64,000 bases of DNA from Aeromonas jandaei (GCF_037890695.1 NZ_CP149571.1:258501-322500); one strand, 5' to 3'. Counted from the stretch's first letter, positions 53,566-63,214 are shown. The notes: generated from the letters alone by a model not told the origin. Made by a program: numbers and translations.

Positions 53566-54810
53566 ATGACCGGTATCAAGATTTCCGTAGATCGACTGCA
53601 AGTCGGCAACTATGTATCCCTGCCACTGGGGTGGCGCGAACACCCGTTCCTGTTTTCCAGCTTCAAAATCAAGAATGAAGAAGAGATCGAACTGATCCGT
53701 CGCCTGGGCCTCAAACTGGTGACCATCATTCCCGACAAGAGCGATGTACCGCCCAAGCCTCTCGAGCAGGCACATGCCGTCACCCAGCAATCGGAAAACG
53801 CCGATGCAGCCCAGCGTCAGGCCCAGATGCAGCAGGAGAAGGATCGCCGCATCGAGCAGTTGCAGCTCTATCGCCGCAATTTGCAGCAGTGCGAAAAGCA
53901 GTTCCAGCAGTCGCTGGCGCAGGTGCGCAGCGTAATGAGCAAGATCCAGTCACGCCCCCTCAATGCCATCGGCGAGGCGCAGGACCTGGTCAACGCCATG
54001 ACCGAGCAGTTGCTCTCGGTAGACGAGATGGTGCTCCATCTCGTCTCTGACGGCGAGGATGGCAACAACCTCTACTTCCACTCCCTCAATGTGAGCGTGC
54101 TCAGCATGCTGCTGGCCAAGGAGTGCTGCATGACGGCCGACGAGATCCGCCAGGTTGGCATGGGAGCCCTGTTCCACGACATCGGCAAGCTGAAGATCCC
54201 GAGCCAGATCCTGCGCAAGACCGAGCCGCTGACCAAGCCGGAGCAAAACCTGATGGCCCAGCACCCGCGCTACGGGCTGGACCTGCTCAATCTGGCCAAG
54301 GATTTCCCGGCCGAAGCGAAGGGCATAGTGCTGCACCACCACGAATATCTGGATGGCAGCGGGCCGGAGGGGCTCAAGAAGGGGCAGCTCGATCCGCTGA
54401 CCCAGATGGTCTCCCTCATCAACGAATACGATAACCTCTGCCATATGCAGGCCAAGGTGCCCTACTCGGCCCTGAGCGGTCTCTACAAGCAGCGCAAGGC
54501 CCAGTTCAATCCGGAGTACCTCAGCATGCTGATCCGGCTGATGGGGATCTACCCGCCCGGCAGCGTGGTGCAGCTCTCCAACGGTCAAGTCGGGCTGGTG
54601 ATGTCGGTCAACGCCTCCCGCCTGCTCTACCCCTCGGTGCTGGTGTACGATCCACGCATCCCGCGCCAGGAGGCGGCCATCATCGACCTGCAGCAGGCCG
54701 AGCTCTCCATCGCCAAGGTGATCCATCCCAAGCGGTTGCCGCCAGCGGTGTTCGAGTACCTCAATCCGCGCACCCGGATCAGCTACTACTTCGAGCACAA
54801 CAAGCCCTGA
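53566..54810 (+). CDS. DUF3391 / HD-GYP-domain protein (degenerate GYP motif)
   Basis: The 414-residue protein has an N-terminal DUF3391 domain (KISVDRLQVGNYVSLPLGWREHPFLF), a Gln-rich coiled linker, and an HD-GYP domain with HDIGK near residue 205 and HHHEYLDGSGPEG. HD-GYP enzymes hydrolyse cyclic di-GMP to GMP. The signature normally reads HHExxDGxGYPxG; here the Tyr is absent and the motif is one residue short, though the metal-binding HD and HH remain. Start at ATG 53566 is chosen because DUF3391 begins there. Confidence 0.88.
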   Translation: MTGIKISVDRLQVGNYVSLPLGWREHPFLFSSFKIKNEEEIELIRRLGLKLVTIIPDKSDVPPKPLEQAHAVTQQSENADAAQRQAQMQQEKDRRIEQLQLYRRNLQQCEKQFQQSLAQVRSVMSKIQSRPLNAIGEAQDLVNAMTEQLLSVDEMVLHLVSDGEDGNNLYFHSLNVSVLSMLLAKECCMTADEIRQVGMGALFHDIGKLKIPSQILRKTEPLTKPEQNLMAQHPRYGLDLLNLAKDFPAEAKGIVLHHHEYLDGSGPEGLKKGQLDPLTQMVSLINEYDNLCHMQAKVPYSALSGLYKQRKAQFNPEYLSMLIRLMGIYPPGSVVQLSNGQVGLVMSVNASRLLYPSVLVYDPRIPRQEAAIIDLQQAELSIAKVIHPKRLPPAVFEYLNPRTRISYYFEHNKP

Positions 54811-54864
54811 TCCCCGCAGGCCAGTAGCCCTCTCTTTTCCCCGTTTCAGCACAAGGAGCCCGTC

Positions 54865-56028
54865 ATGCGTATCGAGATCATCAGCACCGGAGACGAGATA
54901 GTGACGGGTCTGGTGGTGGATACCAATGCCGCCTGGCTCAGCGCCCTGCTGCTGGAACAGGGCTGGCAGGTGCGCCGCCGCCTGACGGTGGGGGACAACC
55001 TCGCCGACCTGAAAAGCGTGCTGCAAGAGAGCGCCAGCCGTGCCGAGGTGGTGCTGGTGTGTGGCGGACTCGGCCCCACTGCCGACGATCTCACCGCCCA
55101 GGCGGCAGCCGAAGCCTTCGGCCAGCCGCTCACCCTGTTTCCTGACTGGCTCGCCACCATCGAAGCACGCTACGCCAGCCGGGGCCGCACCATGCCCACC
55201 AGCAATGCCAAGCAGGCCTGGCTGCCGCAGGCTTGCGAGATCCTCGACAATCCGGTCGGTACCGCCTGCGGTTTTGTGGTTGCTCACCCGGCCAGCCACG
55301 GCCTGAGCTGGCTCTTCTTCACCCCGGGCGTCCCCTTCGAATTCAAACAGATGGTGTGCGAACAGATCTTGCCTCGCCTCAAGGTGCTGGCCGGCACCCA
55401 GACCGATACCGAGCTGCGCCGCTTCTACACCTTCGGCGTCTCGGAATCAGCCCTCAGCGATATGCTGGATGCGGCCCCTTGGCCCAGCGGGATCGAACTC
55501 GGTTACCGATCCGCTATGCCGCTTATCGAGCTGAAGCTCATCGGTCATGGTGCCAGCACGGCAGACATGGATGCAGCCGAAGCGCGACTGCTCGCCCCCA
55601 TCGAGCCCTGGCTGGTCGGCAGAGGGGATCTCGAACCGGCGCAGCAGATCCTCACTCTGCTGGGAGAGAAACCACTCACTCTGTATGAATGTGAGAGCCG
55701 GGGGGCCTTGCTGGCCATGTGCCATGAACACGCTGTGCTGGAGGCCAGCTTTAGCAGCGCCTTGAGCTGCGAGCTTGCCCAGCTGACGGGCACTCCCCAT
55801 GGAGTGAGTCTGACCATAGGCCAGGCTGGCCCGGACGGCGTGCCACTGCTGCTCTGCGCCGATGAAATCTCGTTCGGTCAGACCCTCAAGGTCAGCCACC
55901 CGGATCCCGAGAGCCGCCGCAAGATCCTCGCCTTCGCCGCCCTCGACATGCTGCGCCGCCATCTGCTGGGATTGCCGGTACTGGCCGATTACCTCACCCT
56001 GACCAGAACGGCCCGGCTCGGCGACTGA
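54865..56028 (+). CDS. CinA-like protein with degenerate C-terminal domain
   Basis: The 387-residue protein has a full N-terminal MoCF/COG1058 domain (MRIEIISTGDEIVTGLVVDTNAAWLS, GGLGPTADDLT, PTSNAKQAWLP, FTPGVPFEFKQM), the part that acts as ADP-ribose pyrophosphatase in other CinA proteins. The C-terminal PncC-type NMN deamidase domain (from about residue 260) is poorly conserved: the ESCTGG motif reads ESRGAL and other active-site segments are not recognisable. RBS AAGGAG is well placed. Confidence 0.88.
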   Translation: MRIEIISTGDEIVTGLVVDTNAAWLSALLLEQGWQVRRRLTVGDNLADLKSVLQESASRAEVVLVCGGLGPTADDLTAQAAAEAFGQPLTLFPDWLATIEARYASRGRTMPTSNAKQAWLPQACEILDNPVGTACGFVVAHPASHGLSWLFFTPGVPFEFKQMVCEQILPRLKVLAGTQTDTELRRFYTFGVSESALSDMLDAAPWPSGIELGYRSAMPLIELKLIGHGASTADMDAAEARLLAPIEPWLVGRGDLEPAQQILTLLGEKPLTLYECESRGALLAMCHEHAVLEASFSSALSCELAQLTGTPHGVSLTIGQAGPDGVPLLLCADEISFGQTLKVSHPDPESRRKILAFAALDMLRRHLLGLPVLADYLTLTRTARLGD

Positions 56029-56285
56029 CCAACGCTGAAAACCAATCCTGAATCTTCTGCGCCGCACAGGCTCGTTTCCATGATCCGGCATTGGGCCGGG
56101 TCATCTCCAATCAGCACTGTCATTTCTTACGATCCCGTCACCCATTTGCACTCAATCCATTGACCTTCCAGCAGAAATATCCAAATACTGCACACTCTTC
56201 GGCTCAGTGATTCGCTTTATCCATCATTGAGAGATTTAATGACAGTAGAGGGGCACTTCCCTCTCCCACCCAGCAAGGAGAGCCG

Positions 56286-57953
56286 GTGTTAAGCAAAGAG
56301 TGGCTGCTGCTATCAAGTGACATGGATCAGGTCTGCCTGCGCATCGCGCCGGGACTCACCAAACCTGTCACCGAACAGGATGTGCAGACTCTGCTGCTCG
56401 CCTCCAACTGCCGCCGCTACCAACCCCTGACGGAGGGGATCAAACAGTCGATCACCCTGCTCAACATGCTGCAAGGCAACCCTGCCGCCTCTGTCCCAAC
56501 GACACCCATCCCCATCGCCAAGCGGCACGATGCCAAGGTGATGATTGTGGTCGAGAAAGACCGGATGAGTGCCAGCGCCCAGATCACCGCCGACTGGGGT
56601 GGCAAGTACCTGACCCTCGAACAGTTGCAAGAGGCGATCTCCATCAGCGAGGTGAAGCAGGGGGTCAGCGAGGCTCTGCTTGCTACCGCCATCCTCTCCG
56701 CCAAGGAAGCGGCCCCCGGCAGCATGCTGAAACTGGTCATCGCCCGCGGCCAGGCCGCCGTCAACGGCCAGGACACCCGCTACGAGCGGCTGGTGGAGAC
56801 CCCTGCCGAACGTATTCTCAAACCTCAGGAGCTGGATCATGGCCGGGTCGACCTGAGGGATCTCGGCTCCATCGTCACCGTCAAGGCAGGTGCCCAGCTG
56901 ATGCGCCGTCACCCGGCAACTCAGGGCGTCCCCGGCTTCACCGTGACCGGTCAGGAGCTCCCTGCCAAGCATGGCAAGGACAGCCCCATGAGTGCCGGAG
57001 AGGGCACCTTCTTCTCGCCCGATGACCCGGACCTGCTGATTGCAAGCCGCGCAGGTCTCCCCTGTCAGGAGAAGGCGGGAATGAAGGTGGATGAGGTGCT
57101 GAGCGTGAAGCGGGTGGATGCCCGCCACGGTCACATCACCTTCGAGGGGGGGCTCATCGTCAATGATGATGTCAATCCGGGCATGAAGATCTCGGTGAGC
57201 GGTGACATCGTCGTCGGCGGCTTTATCGAGGGAGGCTGGATTGAAGCGGGAGGCACCATCACGGTGCGTCACGGCATCATAGGTCGGCGCAATGAACAGG
57301 GCGAGTACCTCTGCCAGCTCAACGCGCAGGGGGAGATCCACGCCAACTACGCCCAATATGCCCAGCTGGAGGCCGGCGGCGATATCCAGATCCAGACCCA
57401 GCTCAGCCACTGCTACAGCCGCAGCGGTCAGGACATCAAGGTGGGTGACAGCGGGATGCGCAAAGGAAACCTGCTGGGAGGGCTCGCCATCGCCAACCGG
57501 CTTATCATCTCTCCCGTGCTCGGAGCATCGGCCGGCAACCATACCAAGCTGCAGATCCTCGGCGGCTACTTTACTCACAAGGAGCAGGAACATCAGCTCA
57601 AACAACAGCAACAGCTCTGTCAGGAGCAGCTCGACAAGATCAAGGAGTTGGTGATGCGGCTGGTGCAACTCCCCACTGAAAAACGCAATCCCGATACCCT
57701 GCGCAAGCTCAAACCAATCCGAGAGCGCCATCAGCAGGAGCTCCGCCAGCTGGAAGAGCAACTTGCCGCCAACCACGAAGAGCTGCAAAAGCTGATGGCA
57801 GAGATGGACATCATCGCCACCCAGCATCTCTTCCCCGGTATCGAGGTAGAGATGGCCCATCACCACAACCGGGTCGATATTGAACATGGCCCCATCCACT
57901 TCTGCATCAGGGAGGATCAACTTCAGATGATCCCCTATGAGGCGCATAAATAG
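56286..57953 (+). CDS. FapA/DUF342-family protein
   Basis: The 555-residue protein starts with GTG after AAGGAG. The N-terminal region carries a DUF342 lead-in (ITADWGGKYLTLEQLQEAI), the central part is a right-handed beta-helix rich in Gly/Val/Ile (GGLIVNDDVNPGMKISVSGDIVVGG, GWIEAGGTITVRHGIIG), and the C terminus is a Gln/Glu/Lys coiled coil (KEQEHQLKQQQQLCQEQ). This is the FapA family, named for flagellar assembly in Vibrio; the exact role is not known. It is not next to flagellar genes. Confidence 0.9.
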   Translation: MLSKEWLLLSSDMDQVCLRIAPGLTKPVTEQDVQTLLLASNCRRYQPLTEGIKQSITLLNMLQGNPAASVPTTPIPIAKRHDAKVMIVVEKDRMSASAQITADWGGKYLTLEQLQEAISISEVKQGVSEALLATAILSAKEAAPGSMLKLVIARGQAAVNGQDTRYERLVETPAERILKPQELDHGRVDLRDLGSIVTVKAGAQLMRRHPATQGVPGFTVTGQELPAKHGKDSPMSAGEGTFFSPDDPDLLIASRAGLPCQEKAGMKVDEVLSVKRVDARHGHITFEGGLIVNDDVNPGMKISVSGDIVVGGFIEGGWIEAGGTITVRHGIIGRRNEQGEYLCQLNAQGEIHANYAQYAQLEAGGDIQIQTQLSHCYSRSGQDIKVGDSGMRKGNLLGGLAIANRLIISPVLGASAGNHTKLQILGGYFTHKEQEHQLKQQQQLCQEQLDKIKELVMRLVQLPTEKRNPDTLRKLKPIRERHQQELRQLEEQLAANHEELQKLMAEMDIIATQHLFPGIEVEMAHHHNRVDIEHGPIHFCIREDQLQMIPYEAHK

Positions 57954-58064
57954 GTCAAGCTGCCCCTATTCATATCAGTAGCGACCGTGATCCGGCCGCC
58001 GATTTTCGCTACACTCGCCACTTCCCAGGCCCCATTGGGCGGGCCGCCCAGACTCAGGTAGTGA

Positions 58065-58877
58065 ATGATGTACAAGCTGATCGCATTGGATATGGATGGC
58101 ACCCTGCTCAACCCGCAAGGCCAGATTACTCCCCGCACCCACGCCGCCATCACGGCTGCTCGTGCCAAAGGTGTCACCGTGGTACTGGCCTCTGGCCGGC
58201 CGCTGGAGGGGATGAGCCGTTATCTGGTCGAGCTCGGCCTCACCGGGGAGCATGACTATGTCATCTGCTACAACGGCGCTCTGGTACAGCAGGTTGCCGA
58301 TCAGCGCATCATCCGCAGCCAGCTGCTGACCGGCAGCGATGCCAGCGCCGTCGCCAAACTGGCCGACGAGCTGGAGGTGAACGTACACGGTTTTTCCGTC
58401 ACCAAGGGGCTTATCAGCCCGCGCGTCAGCCGTTACACCGAGCATGAATCCCGTCTTATCGGCATGCCCATCAATCTGATCGACTTCGCCACCCTGCCGG
58501 CCGACGAGCAGATCATGAAGGTGATGATGATCGACGAACCGCCCCAGCTCGCCCGCGCCATCGAGCGCCTGCCCGCAGAGCTCTATGAGCGCTACACAGT
58601 GGTGCAGAGCGCCCCCTTCTTCCTCGAATTTATGAACAAGCAGAGCAACAAGGGGACCGGGGTCGCCGCGCTGGCCGAGCATCTCGGCTTGGATGCATCT
58701 CAGGTGATCTGCGTGGGTGATGCCGGCAATGACCACCATATGATCGAATACGCAGGACTGGGTGTCGCCATGGGCAACGCCACCGACGAAATCAAGGCGC
58801 TGGCCCAGCACACAACCGCTCGCAACGATGAAGATGGCGTGGCTCAGGTGATTGAACAGTTCATCCTGAATGCCTGA
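58065..58877 (+). CDS. yidA: Sugar-phosphatase YidA (Cof-type HAD hydrolase)
   Basis: A 270-residue HAD phosphatase with motif I LDMDGTLL, motif II VVLASGRP, the Lys of motif III in NKGTGVAALAEHLGL and motif IV VGDAGNDHHMIEYAGLGVAMGNA. Length equals E. coli YidA (270). It removes phosphate from small sugar phosphates such as erythrose 4-phosphate. It is a single gene ending at a strong terminator. Confidence 0.94.
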   Translation: MMYKLIALDMDGTLLNPQGQITPRTHAAITAARAKGVTVVLASGRPLEGMSRYLVELGLTGEHDYVICYNGALVQQVADQRIIRSQLLTGSDASAVAKLADELEVNVHGFSVTKGLISPRVSRYTEHESRLIGMPINLIDFATLPADEQIMKVMMIDEPPQLARAIERLPAELYERYTVVQSAPFFLEFMNKQSNKGTGVAALAEHLGLDASQVICVGDAGNDHHMIEYAGLGVAMGNATDEIKALAQHTTARNDEDGVAQVIEQFILNA

Positions 58878-58906
58878 CGAATCAGCCCTAGATCATCAAG
58901 CTGAAA

Positions 58907-58943
58907 ACAAAACGGGGAGGCTTCAAAGCCTCCCCGTTTTTAT
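58907..58943. terminator. Bidirectional terminator between yidA and the PBP gene
   Basis: Fifteen-base stem AAAACGGGGAGGCTT / AAGCCTCCCCGTTTT with a two-base loop, between convergent genes. Confidence 0.92.
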
Positions 58944-58956
58944 CTCTGTCTGCCAC

Positions 58957-61900
58957 TCACTGAGTGGCCAGACACTGGGTATGGGAACCCGGTTGCAGAT
59001 AGGGGATCAGCAGCGGCGCCATCCCCTTGAGCACCTGCACTGGCAGTGCGGAGGTGAACCGGAACTTGTCCGATTGGCTGCCCGGCACGTAAGCCGTCAG
59101 CGTGCCGAAGTGATCATCCCCCAGATAGAAGACGAAGGTCGCGGTACGGTTGCGAGCCTGCGAGCTGGTCACATTGCCATAGCGCCCGACCGTCTCGATC
59201 CGGTTGTCACCGGTCCCCGTCTTGCCACCCATTGCCAGCACGGTGCCATCCGGCATGGTAAAGGCGCCGGCAATCCGCTTCGCCGTCCCCCCTTCGACAA
59301 CCTTGGAGAGTGCATTGCGCAGCGCTGTCGCCACCTCGGCCGGCAAGACGCGTGTCCCTTCGGTATGGGTCGGATCGAACTCGGTCTCGAAGGGGGTTCC
59401 TCTGGCAAACGAGAGATGCTCGATGCGCAGCGTCGGTACCCGGATACCGCCGTTCTGGATAATCCCCATCAACTCGGCCAAGGCTGCCGGACGATCGCCC
59501 GAGCTTCCCAACGCAGTCGCCAGCGACGGTACCAGATGGTCGAACGGATAGCCCAGCCGCGCCCAGCGCTGATGAATATCGAGGAAAGCCTCAACCTCCA
59601 GCATGGTGCGGATACGGCTGTCACGGGCGCTGCGGTGACGGGTCTTGAACAGCCAGCTGTAAACCTCCTGCCGCTCGTCACGGCTTGCCGCAACCGCATC
59701 GGCAAAAGTCGCCTTGTCGAACTCCTTGAGGTAGGAGAGCAGCCACAGCTCCAGCGGGTGCACCCGCGCGATATAGCCCTGATCCGGCAGTGAATACTTA
59801 CCCGGACCGTAGCTGACATAGAGCTGCTCGATCCGTTTTCCACTCAGCTTCTCATTTGGCAGACGCTTGGCAAGGAATGCCGAGAAGGTCGCCAGATCTG
59901 CATCCGGCATCAGATAGCGGTGAACCGCCGCCAGACGCACAGCACTCGGCTTCAACCCATCCAGGAAGGTATCGAGCTGCTCATCGGCACTCTTGCCGTG
60001 ATACTTGCGCCAGAAACGCAGCAGATAGGTTTGACCCTCCTTGTCGGCAAACTTGGCCAGATACTCCTGACGGCGCGGATCCTTGTCATCCTTGAGCAGC
60101 TGGGCGCGGTTCCCCTCCTTGTAGAGGCTATACCGCACAATGTCGCGCAACAGGCGGACAAACGGCAGGTTGATGGACTCGCGCAGCGCATCTCGGATCG
60201 CCGGGATACGGCCGTTATCCTCTTTACGGAAGTTGTTGAAGGTGTGCATGCCGCCACCGGTAAAGAAGCCTTCGCTGGGGCTCGCTGAGTATTGGCGATC
60301 CAGCGCTGCCTCCAGCATCGTGGGCAGGCTCTTGTCCTTCGCAGTCATCAGATAGGAGATGGCCCAACGGCTGAGGTTATCCTGAGAGGCATCAGCCAGT
60401 TTGCGCAGGCTCGCTGTCGGCATGTCTGCATAGTTGTCATGCAGCTCGGCCACTATCTCCAGATAGGTGGTCAGCACCCGCAGCTTGGCAGTGGAGCCCA
60501 GCTCGAGCTTGGATCCTTCGTTGATGTCGAACGGCTGATCGGTGTTGTCGGTCTGCACCCGCACCTTGAACCCTTCCGGCGACTTCTCGAACAGGGTGAA
60601 GCTGTAACGCACATCACCGGTCTTCTCGGGGGAAAGCAGGCGCTCACCAAACAGGCCGACCTGTGCCGCAAAAGCGGGGTCAGCCAGCTGTTGCAGATAG
60701 TGAGAAATCTCGTTCTGCAACGGCATATTGAGGCTGGTCTCGGCCGTCAGATCCATCCGGTCGAGATCGTAAAGCTGCACCCCGAGCTGCCGGCTCAGAC
60801 GGGTACGAGCTACCTGCAACCCCTTGCTGTTATTGACCTTAGTGACAGCTGGAGATTGCAAAAAGTCGCGGAAAGTTACCTTGGCCTTGAGGGCTGCTTC
60901 CATCAGCGGAGGCGTAATCATCCCCTCCTGCACAAACAGGCGCAGATAGCTATCGGTCAGCGTTGCCAGCGCGCTCCGCCCCTGAGCCAGATAGTAGGAG
61001 GGACGACGGTGGGCGATCATCAAAGACACCACCTGACGCAGCGCCAGGCCCTGCTCCGCCAGCGAGGCGTTCTGGTTACGAGCAGGATCCAGCAGACGGT
61101 TTACATCCTCGACATTGGCGCCAAACCAAACCCATAGGCCATCACCCAACCCGTGCACCTCGCCGTAGCCGGGAGCTGCCGAGAGGGGCACCGAGTTGAG
61201 ATAGGCCCAAGCCACCAGTTTGCGCGCTTCCAGCGTCTCTGGCCCAAGTCGGTAGGCTCGCACACTGGCAGATGCCATCTGGCGGATCTTCTCGGTGGGG
61301 GACATGGTCAAGCCGTCAGGAGAGTGACGATACTTCTCCACCTGGGTTGCCAGGGTACTGCCGCCAGCAGATTGATCCTGCATATCCAGCGCTTTGCCTA
61401 CCTGAGAAACAGCCGCTTTGGCAAAGCGTGGCCAATCCACAGCCGGGTTGGCCAACGGCTCCTCATTGCTCAGCAGGTCGCGGTTCTCGATAAAGAGCAG
61501 CGACTGGATGATGAGCGGCGGGATCGAGGCAAAATCCGGATAGTGATGGGTCGGATACCGGAACTGGTAGAAAGGTTCGGCGCGGCAATCATAGAGCGAC
61601 AGCCCGGCCTGAACCTTCTCGGTATAGGGGACAAAGAAGCCACGCTTGGCGTAGTCGTAGAGCGCATCGGAGAAATGCACCTGCTTGCTCACCTGATAGC
61701 CCCGTTGCAGCAGCCGTTCCTGCATCATTGGCAGTTGTACGTAGCCAAGTCGCTTGTCGAACGGCCCATCTTCAGGGAAAGCGATTTGCTTGCTCTGGCC
61801 GGGCTCAACCTGATAGGTAAGCTTGGCGGCATAGCGCGAGATCTCCTGAGATTGCAGCTTCGAGGTTTTCATCTCGTAGCCAACCAGAGCGATCACAGCC

Positions 61901-62055
61901 CCAAGACACGCGAGGAAGAGGAAACAAAACAGCCAGCGCCACCAGGAACGACGCTTGCGCTTGGGGTTCCCGTCCGTGGTCTGGACAGATGAATCTTGAG
62001 ATGCCACTTGTGTCAAATCCGTCTGTTCTGATGCGCCCATAAAAAGCCCCACCAT
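58957..62055 (-). CDS. Atypical class A penicillin-binding protein
   Basis: A 1032-residue bifunctional PBP. A short cytoplasmic tail and a TM helix (about residues 40-60) precede a GT51 glycosyltransferase domain: FIENRDLLSNEE (190-201, in place of EDRxFxxHxG) and AGGSTLATQVEK (in place of GGSTITQQ). The transpeptidase has STAK at 521-524, SIN (ESINLPF) and KTGTG at 945-949, all active-site motifs. It polymerises and cross-links peptidoglycan; the altered GT motifs suggest changed or lost glycosyltransferase activity. Start could also be 62040 (MGASEQTDL). Confidence 0.9.
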   Translation of the reverse strand: MVGLFMGASEQTDLTQVASQDSSVQTTDGNPKRKRRSWWRWLFCFLFLACLGAVIALVGYEMKTSKLQSQEISRYAAKLTYQVEPGQSKQIAFPEDGPFDKRLGYVQLPMMQERLLQRGYQVSKQVHFSDALYDYAKRGFFVPYTEKVQAGLSLYDCRAEPFYQFRYPTHHYPDFASIPPLIIQSLLFIENRDLLSNEEPLANPAVDWPRFAKAAVSQVGKALDMQDQSAGGSTLATQVEKYRHSPDGLTMSPTEKIRQMASASVRAYRLGPETLEARKLVAWAYLNSVPLSAAPGYGEVHGLGDGLWVWFGANVEDVNRLLDPARNQNASLAEQGLALRQVVSLMIAHRRPSYYLAQGRSALATLTDSYLRLFVQEGMITPPLMEAALKAKVTFRDFLQSPAVTKVNNSKGLQVARTRLSRQLGVQLYDLDRMDLTAETSLNMPLQNEISHYLQQLADPAFAAQVGLFGERLLSPEKTGDVRYSFTLFEKSPEGFKVRVQTDNTDQPFDINEGSKLELGSTAKLRVLTTYLEIVAELHDNYADMPTASLRKLADASQDNLSRWAISYLMTAKDKSLPTMLEAALDRQYSASPSEGFFTGGGMHTFNNFRKEDNGRIPAIRDALRESINLPFVRLLRDIVRYSLYKEGNRAQLLKDDKDPRRQEYLAKFADKEGQTYLLRFWRKYHGKSADEQLDTFLDGLKPSAVRLAAVHRYLMPDADLATFSAFLAKRLPNEKLSGKRIEQLYVSYGPGKYSLPDQGYIARVHPLELWLLSYLKEFDKATFADAVAASRDERQEVYSWLFKTRHRSARDSRIRTMLEVEAFLDIHQRWARLGYPFDHLVPSLATALGSSGDRPAALAELMGIIQNGGIRVPTLRIEHLSFARGTPFETEFDPTHTEGTRVLPAEVATALRNALSKVVEGGTAKRIAGAFTMPDGTVLAMGGKTGTGDNRIETVGRYGNVTSSQARNRTATFVFYLGDDHFGTLTAYVPGSQSDKFRFTSALPVQVLKGMAPLLIPYLQPGSHTQCLATQ

Positions 62056-62202
62056 GGTTGCGCAATTTATTGTGTTTCAATCAAGCTTAGTCGTTTCAAG
62101 TCAATGGCTTGAAACTATTGACCGCTTTGCATTGATGGTAACAGGGCAACTCTGAAAAGGGGAGCCGATTGTTGCAGGAGTGGCAGAGATCAGAGCTGAT
62201 AA

Positions 62203-62232
62203 CAAAACACCGGCCAATGGCCGGTGTTGTTT
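62203..62232 (-). terminator. Terminator after tmaR
   Basis: Ten-base stem AACACCGGCC / GGCCGGTGTT with a three-base loop and a T-rich tail (TTTTGTT) on the minus strand, 20 bases after the tmaR stop. Confidence 0.85.
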
Positions 62233-62250
62233 AACAAGGTGAGCGAAGCA

Positions 62251-62568
62251 TTACTTGTGGGAACTCATGCTCTTCAGCTTGGTGCTCAGCTCTTTACGCT
62301 CTTTGGAGAGCTCGGCGTTCTTGATGATGTGGTCATCAACACGCTCTTCATAGTCGGTACGCATGTTGGCGATGATGGCCTGCACTTCATCAATGCTCAT
62401 ACCCGGCTTGATATAGTCGCTCAGGTTATCGAGCAGCAGTACACGCTTCTGGTTGTCACGGATCTTCTTCTCGTTATCCGCAATTTCACGCTTGAGTTTG
62501 TTCTGGCGACGGGACATACGCACATATTCCAGTACATCGCTGAAGGTGGACTTGTTTACTTGTTCCAT
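62251..62568 (-). CDS. tmaR: PTS system regulator TmaR (YeeX, DUF496)
   Basis: A 105-residue, highly charged coiled-coil protein: [43 protein letters not shown] and the RKELSTKLK tail are the YeeX/DUF496 pattern. In E. coli TmaR forms polar clusters and holds enzyme I of the sugar phosphotransferase system at the pole. Length matches (109 aa in E. coli). It is a single gene with its own terminator. Confidence 0.93.
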   Translation of the reverse strand: MEQVNKSTFSDVLEYVRMSRRQNKLKREIADNEKKIRDNQKRVLLLDNLSDYIKPGMSIDEVQAIIANMRTDYEERVDDHIIKNAELSKERKELSTKLKSMSSHK

Positions 62569-62757
62569 ATCGATACCACTAGCTTAAGGTTGATAAAAAC
62601 TGGCCAAGTTACACCTGGAACCCGGCAAACTCGGCGCGGGACAGGCAAACTCAAGATGCCCCTACTCTACCGAGTTATAAGCGAGATACAACCCTAATCG
62701 CGCACCACAAGCCAAAAGCAGACCAGTAAAAATGAACAAGCCGGATGGATTTTCATA

Positions 62758-62792
62758 CGAAAAAGCCCGGTCTGATAACCGGGCTTTTGTGT
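62758..62792 (-). terminator. Second terminator of the rRNA operon
   Basis: Stem AAAAGCCCGGT / ACCGGGCTTTT with loop CTGATA-type (six bases), U-rich on the minus strand. It is the outer of two tandem terminators. Confidence 0.8.
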
Positions 62793-62837
62793 CTATTCTG
62801 GCGTGCACCGCTGTGGCCAATCGGCAAATCGCCCATA

Positions 62838-62871
62838 GCAAAAAGGCCTTCCCAATCGGGAAGGCCTTCTA
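62838..62871 (-). terminator. First terminator of the rRNA operon
   Basis: Eleven-base stem AAGGCCTTCCC / GGGAAGGCCTT with a short loop, followed on the minus strand by TTTTTGC. It lies nine bases after the tRNA-Asp 3' end. Confidence 0.88.
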
Positions 62872-62876
62872 TTTAG

Positions 62877-62953
62877 TGGCGGAGCGGACGGGACTCGAAC
62901 CCGCGACCCCCGGCGTGACAGGCCGGTATTCTAACCGACTGAACTACCGCTCC
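62877..62953 (-). tRNA. tRNA-Asp (GUC)
   Basis: The minus strand reads a 77-base tRNA beginning GGAGCGGTAGTTCAGTCGG and ending CCGCTCCGCCA with an encoded CCA. The anticodon loop CTGTCAC contains GTC, and the T arm is GGGTTCGAGTCCC. It is the last gene of the rRNA operon, after 5S rRNA, as in E. coli rrn operons with distal tRNA-Asp. Confidence 0.96.
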
Positions 62954-62981
62954 GCATTCGGCTAGCTTATTGCTAATTAGG

Positions 62982-63099
62982 TGCCTGGCAGTGTCCTACT
63001 CTCGCATGGCGAATGCCACACTACCATCGGCGCTACCGCGTTTCACTTCTGAGTTCGGCATGGGATCAGGTGGTTCCACGGCGCTATTGCCGCCAGGCA
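62982..63099 (-). rRNA. rrf: 5S ribosomal RNA
   Basis: The minus strand reads TGCCTGGCGGCAATAGCG at the start and CTGCCAGGCA at the end, and contains CCATGCCGAACTCAGAAG and GATGGTAGTGTGG, standard for gammaproteobacterial 5S. Length is about 118 bases. It lies about 115 bases after the 23S gene and 28 before tRNA-Asp. Confidence 0.96.
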
Positions 63100-63214
63100 A
63101 ATTCTTAATCTAGAAAGCTGACGTGAATAACGAAATGCCTGTTGGCTTCGCTATCACTGAATTTGAGTAGTTCGTTCATTCGCTACAAGGCCCAGAACAC
63201 TTCTTGGGTGTTGT

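Larger units (their letters stand above)
62569..62876. other. Region between tmaR and the rRNA operon tail
   Basis: No credible gene. It contains the tmaR promoter region at its left end and, on the right, two strong hairpin terminators belonging to the rRNA operon that comes from the right. Confidence 0.6.
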
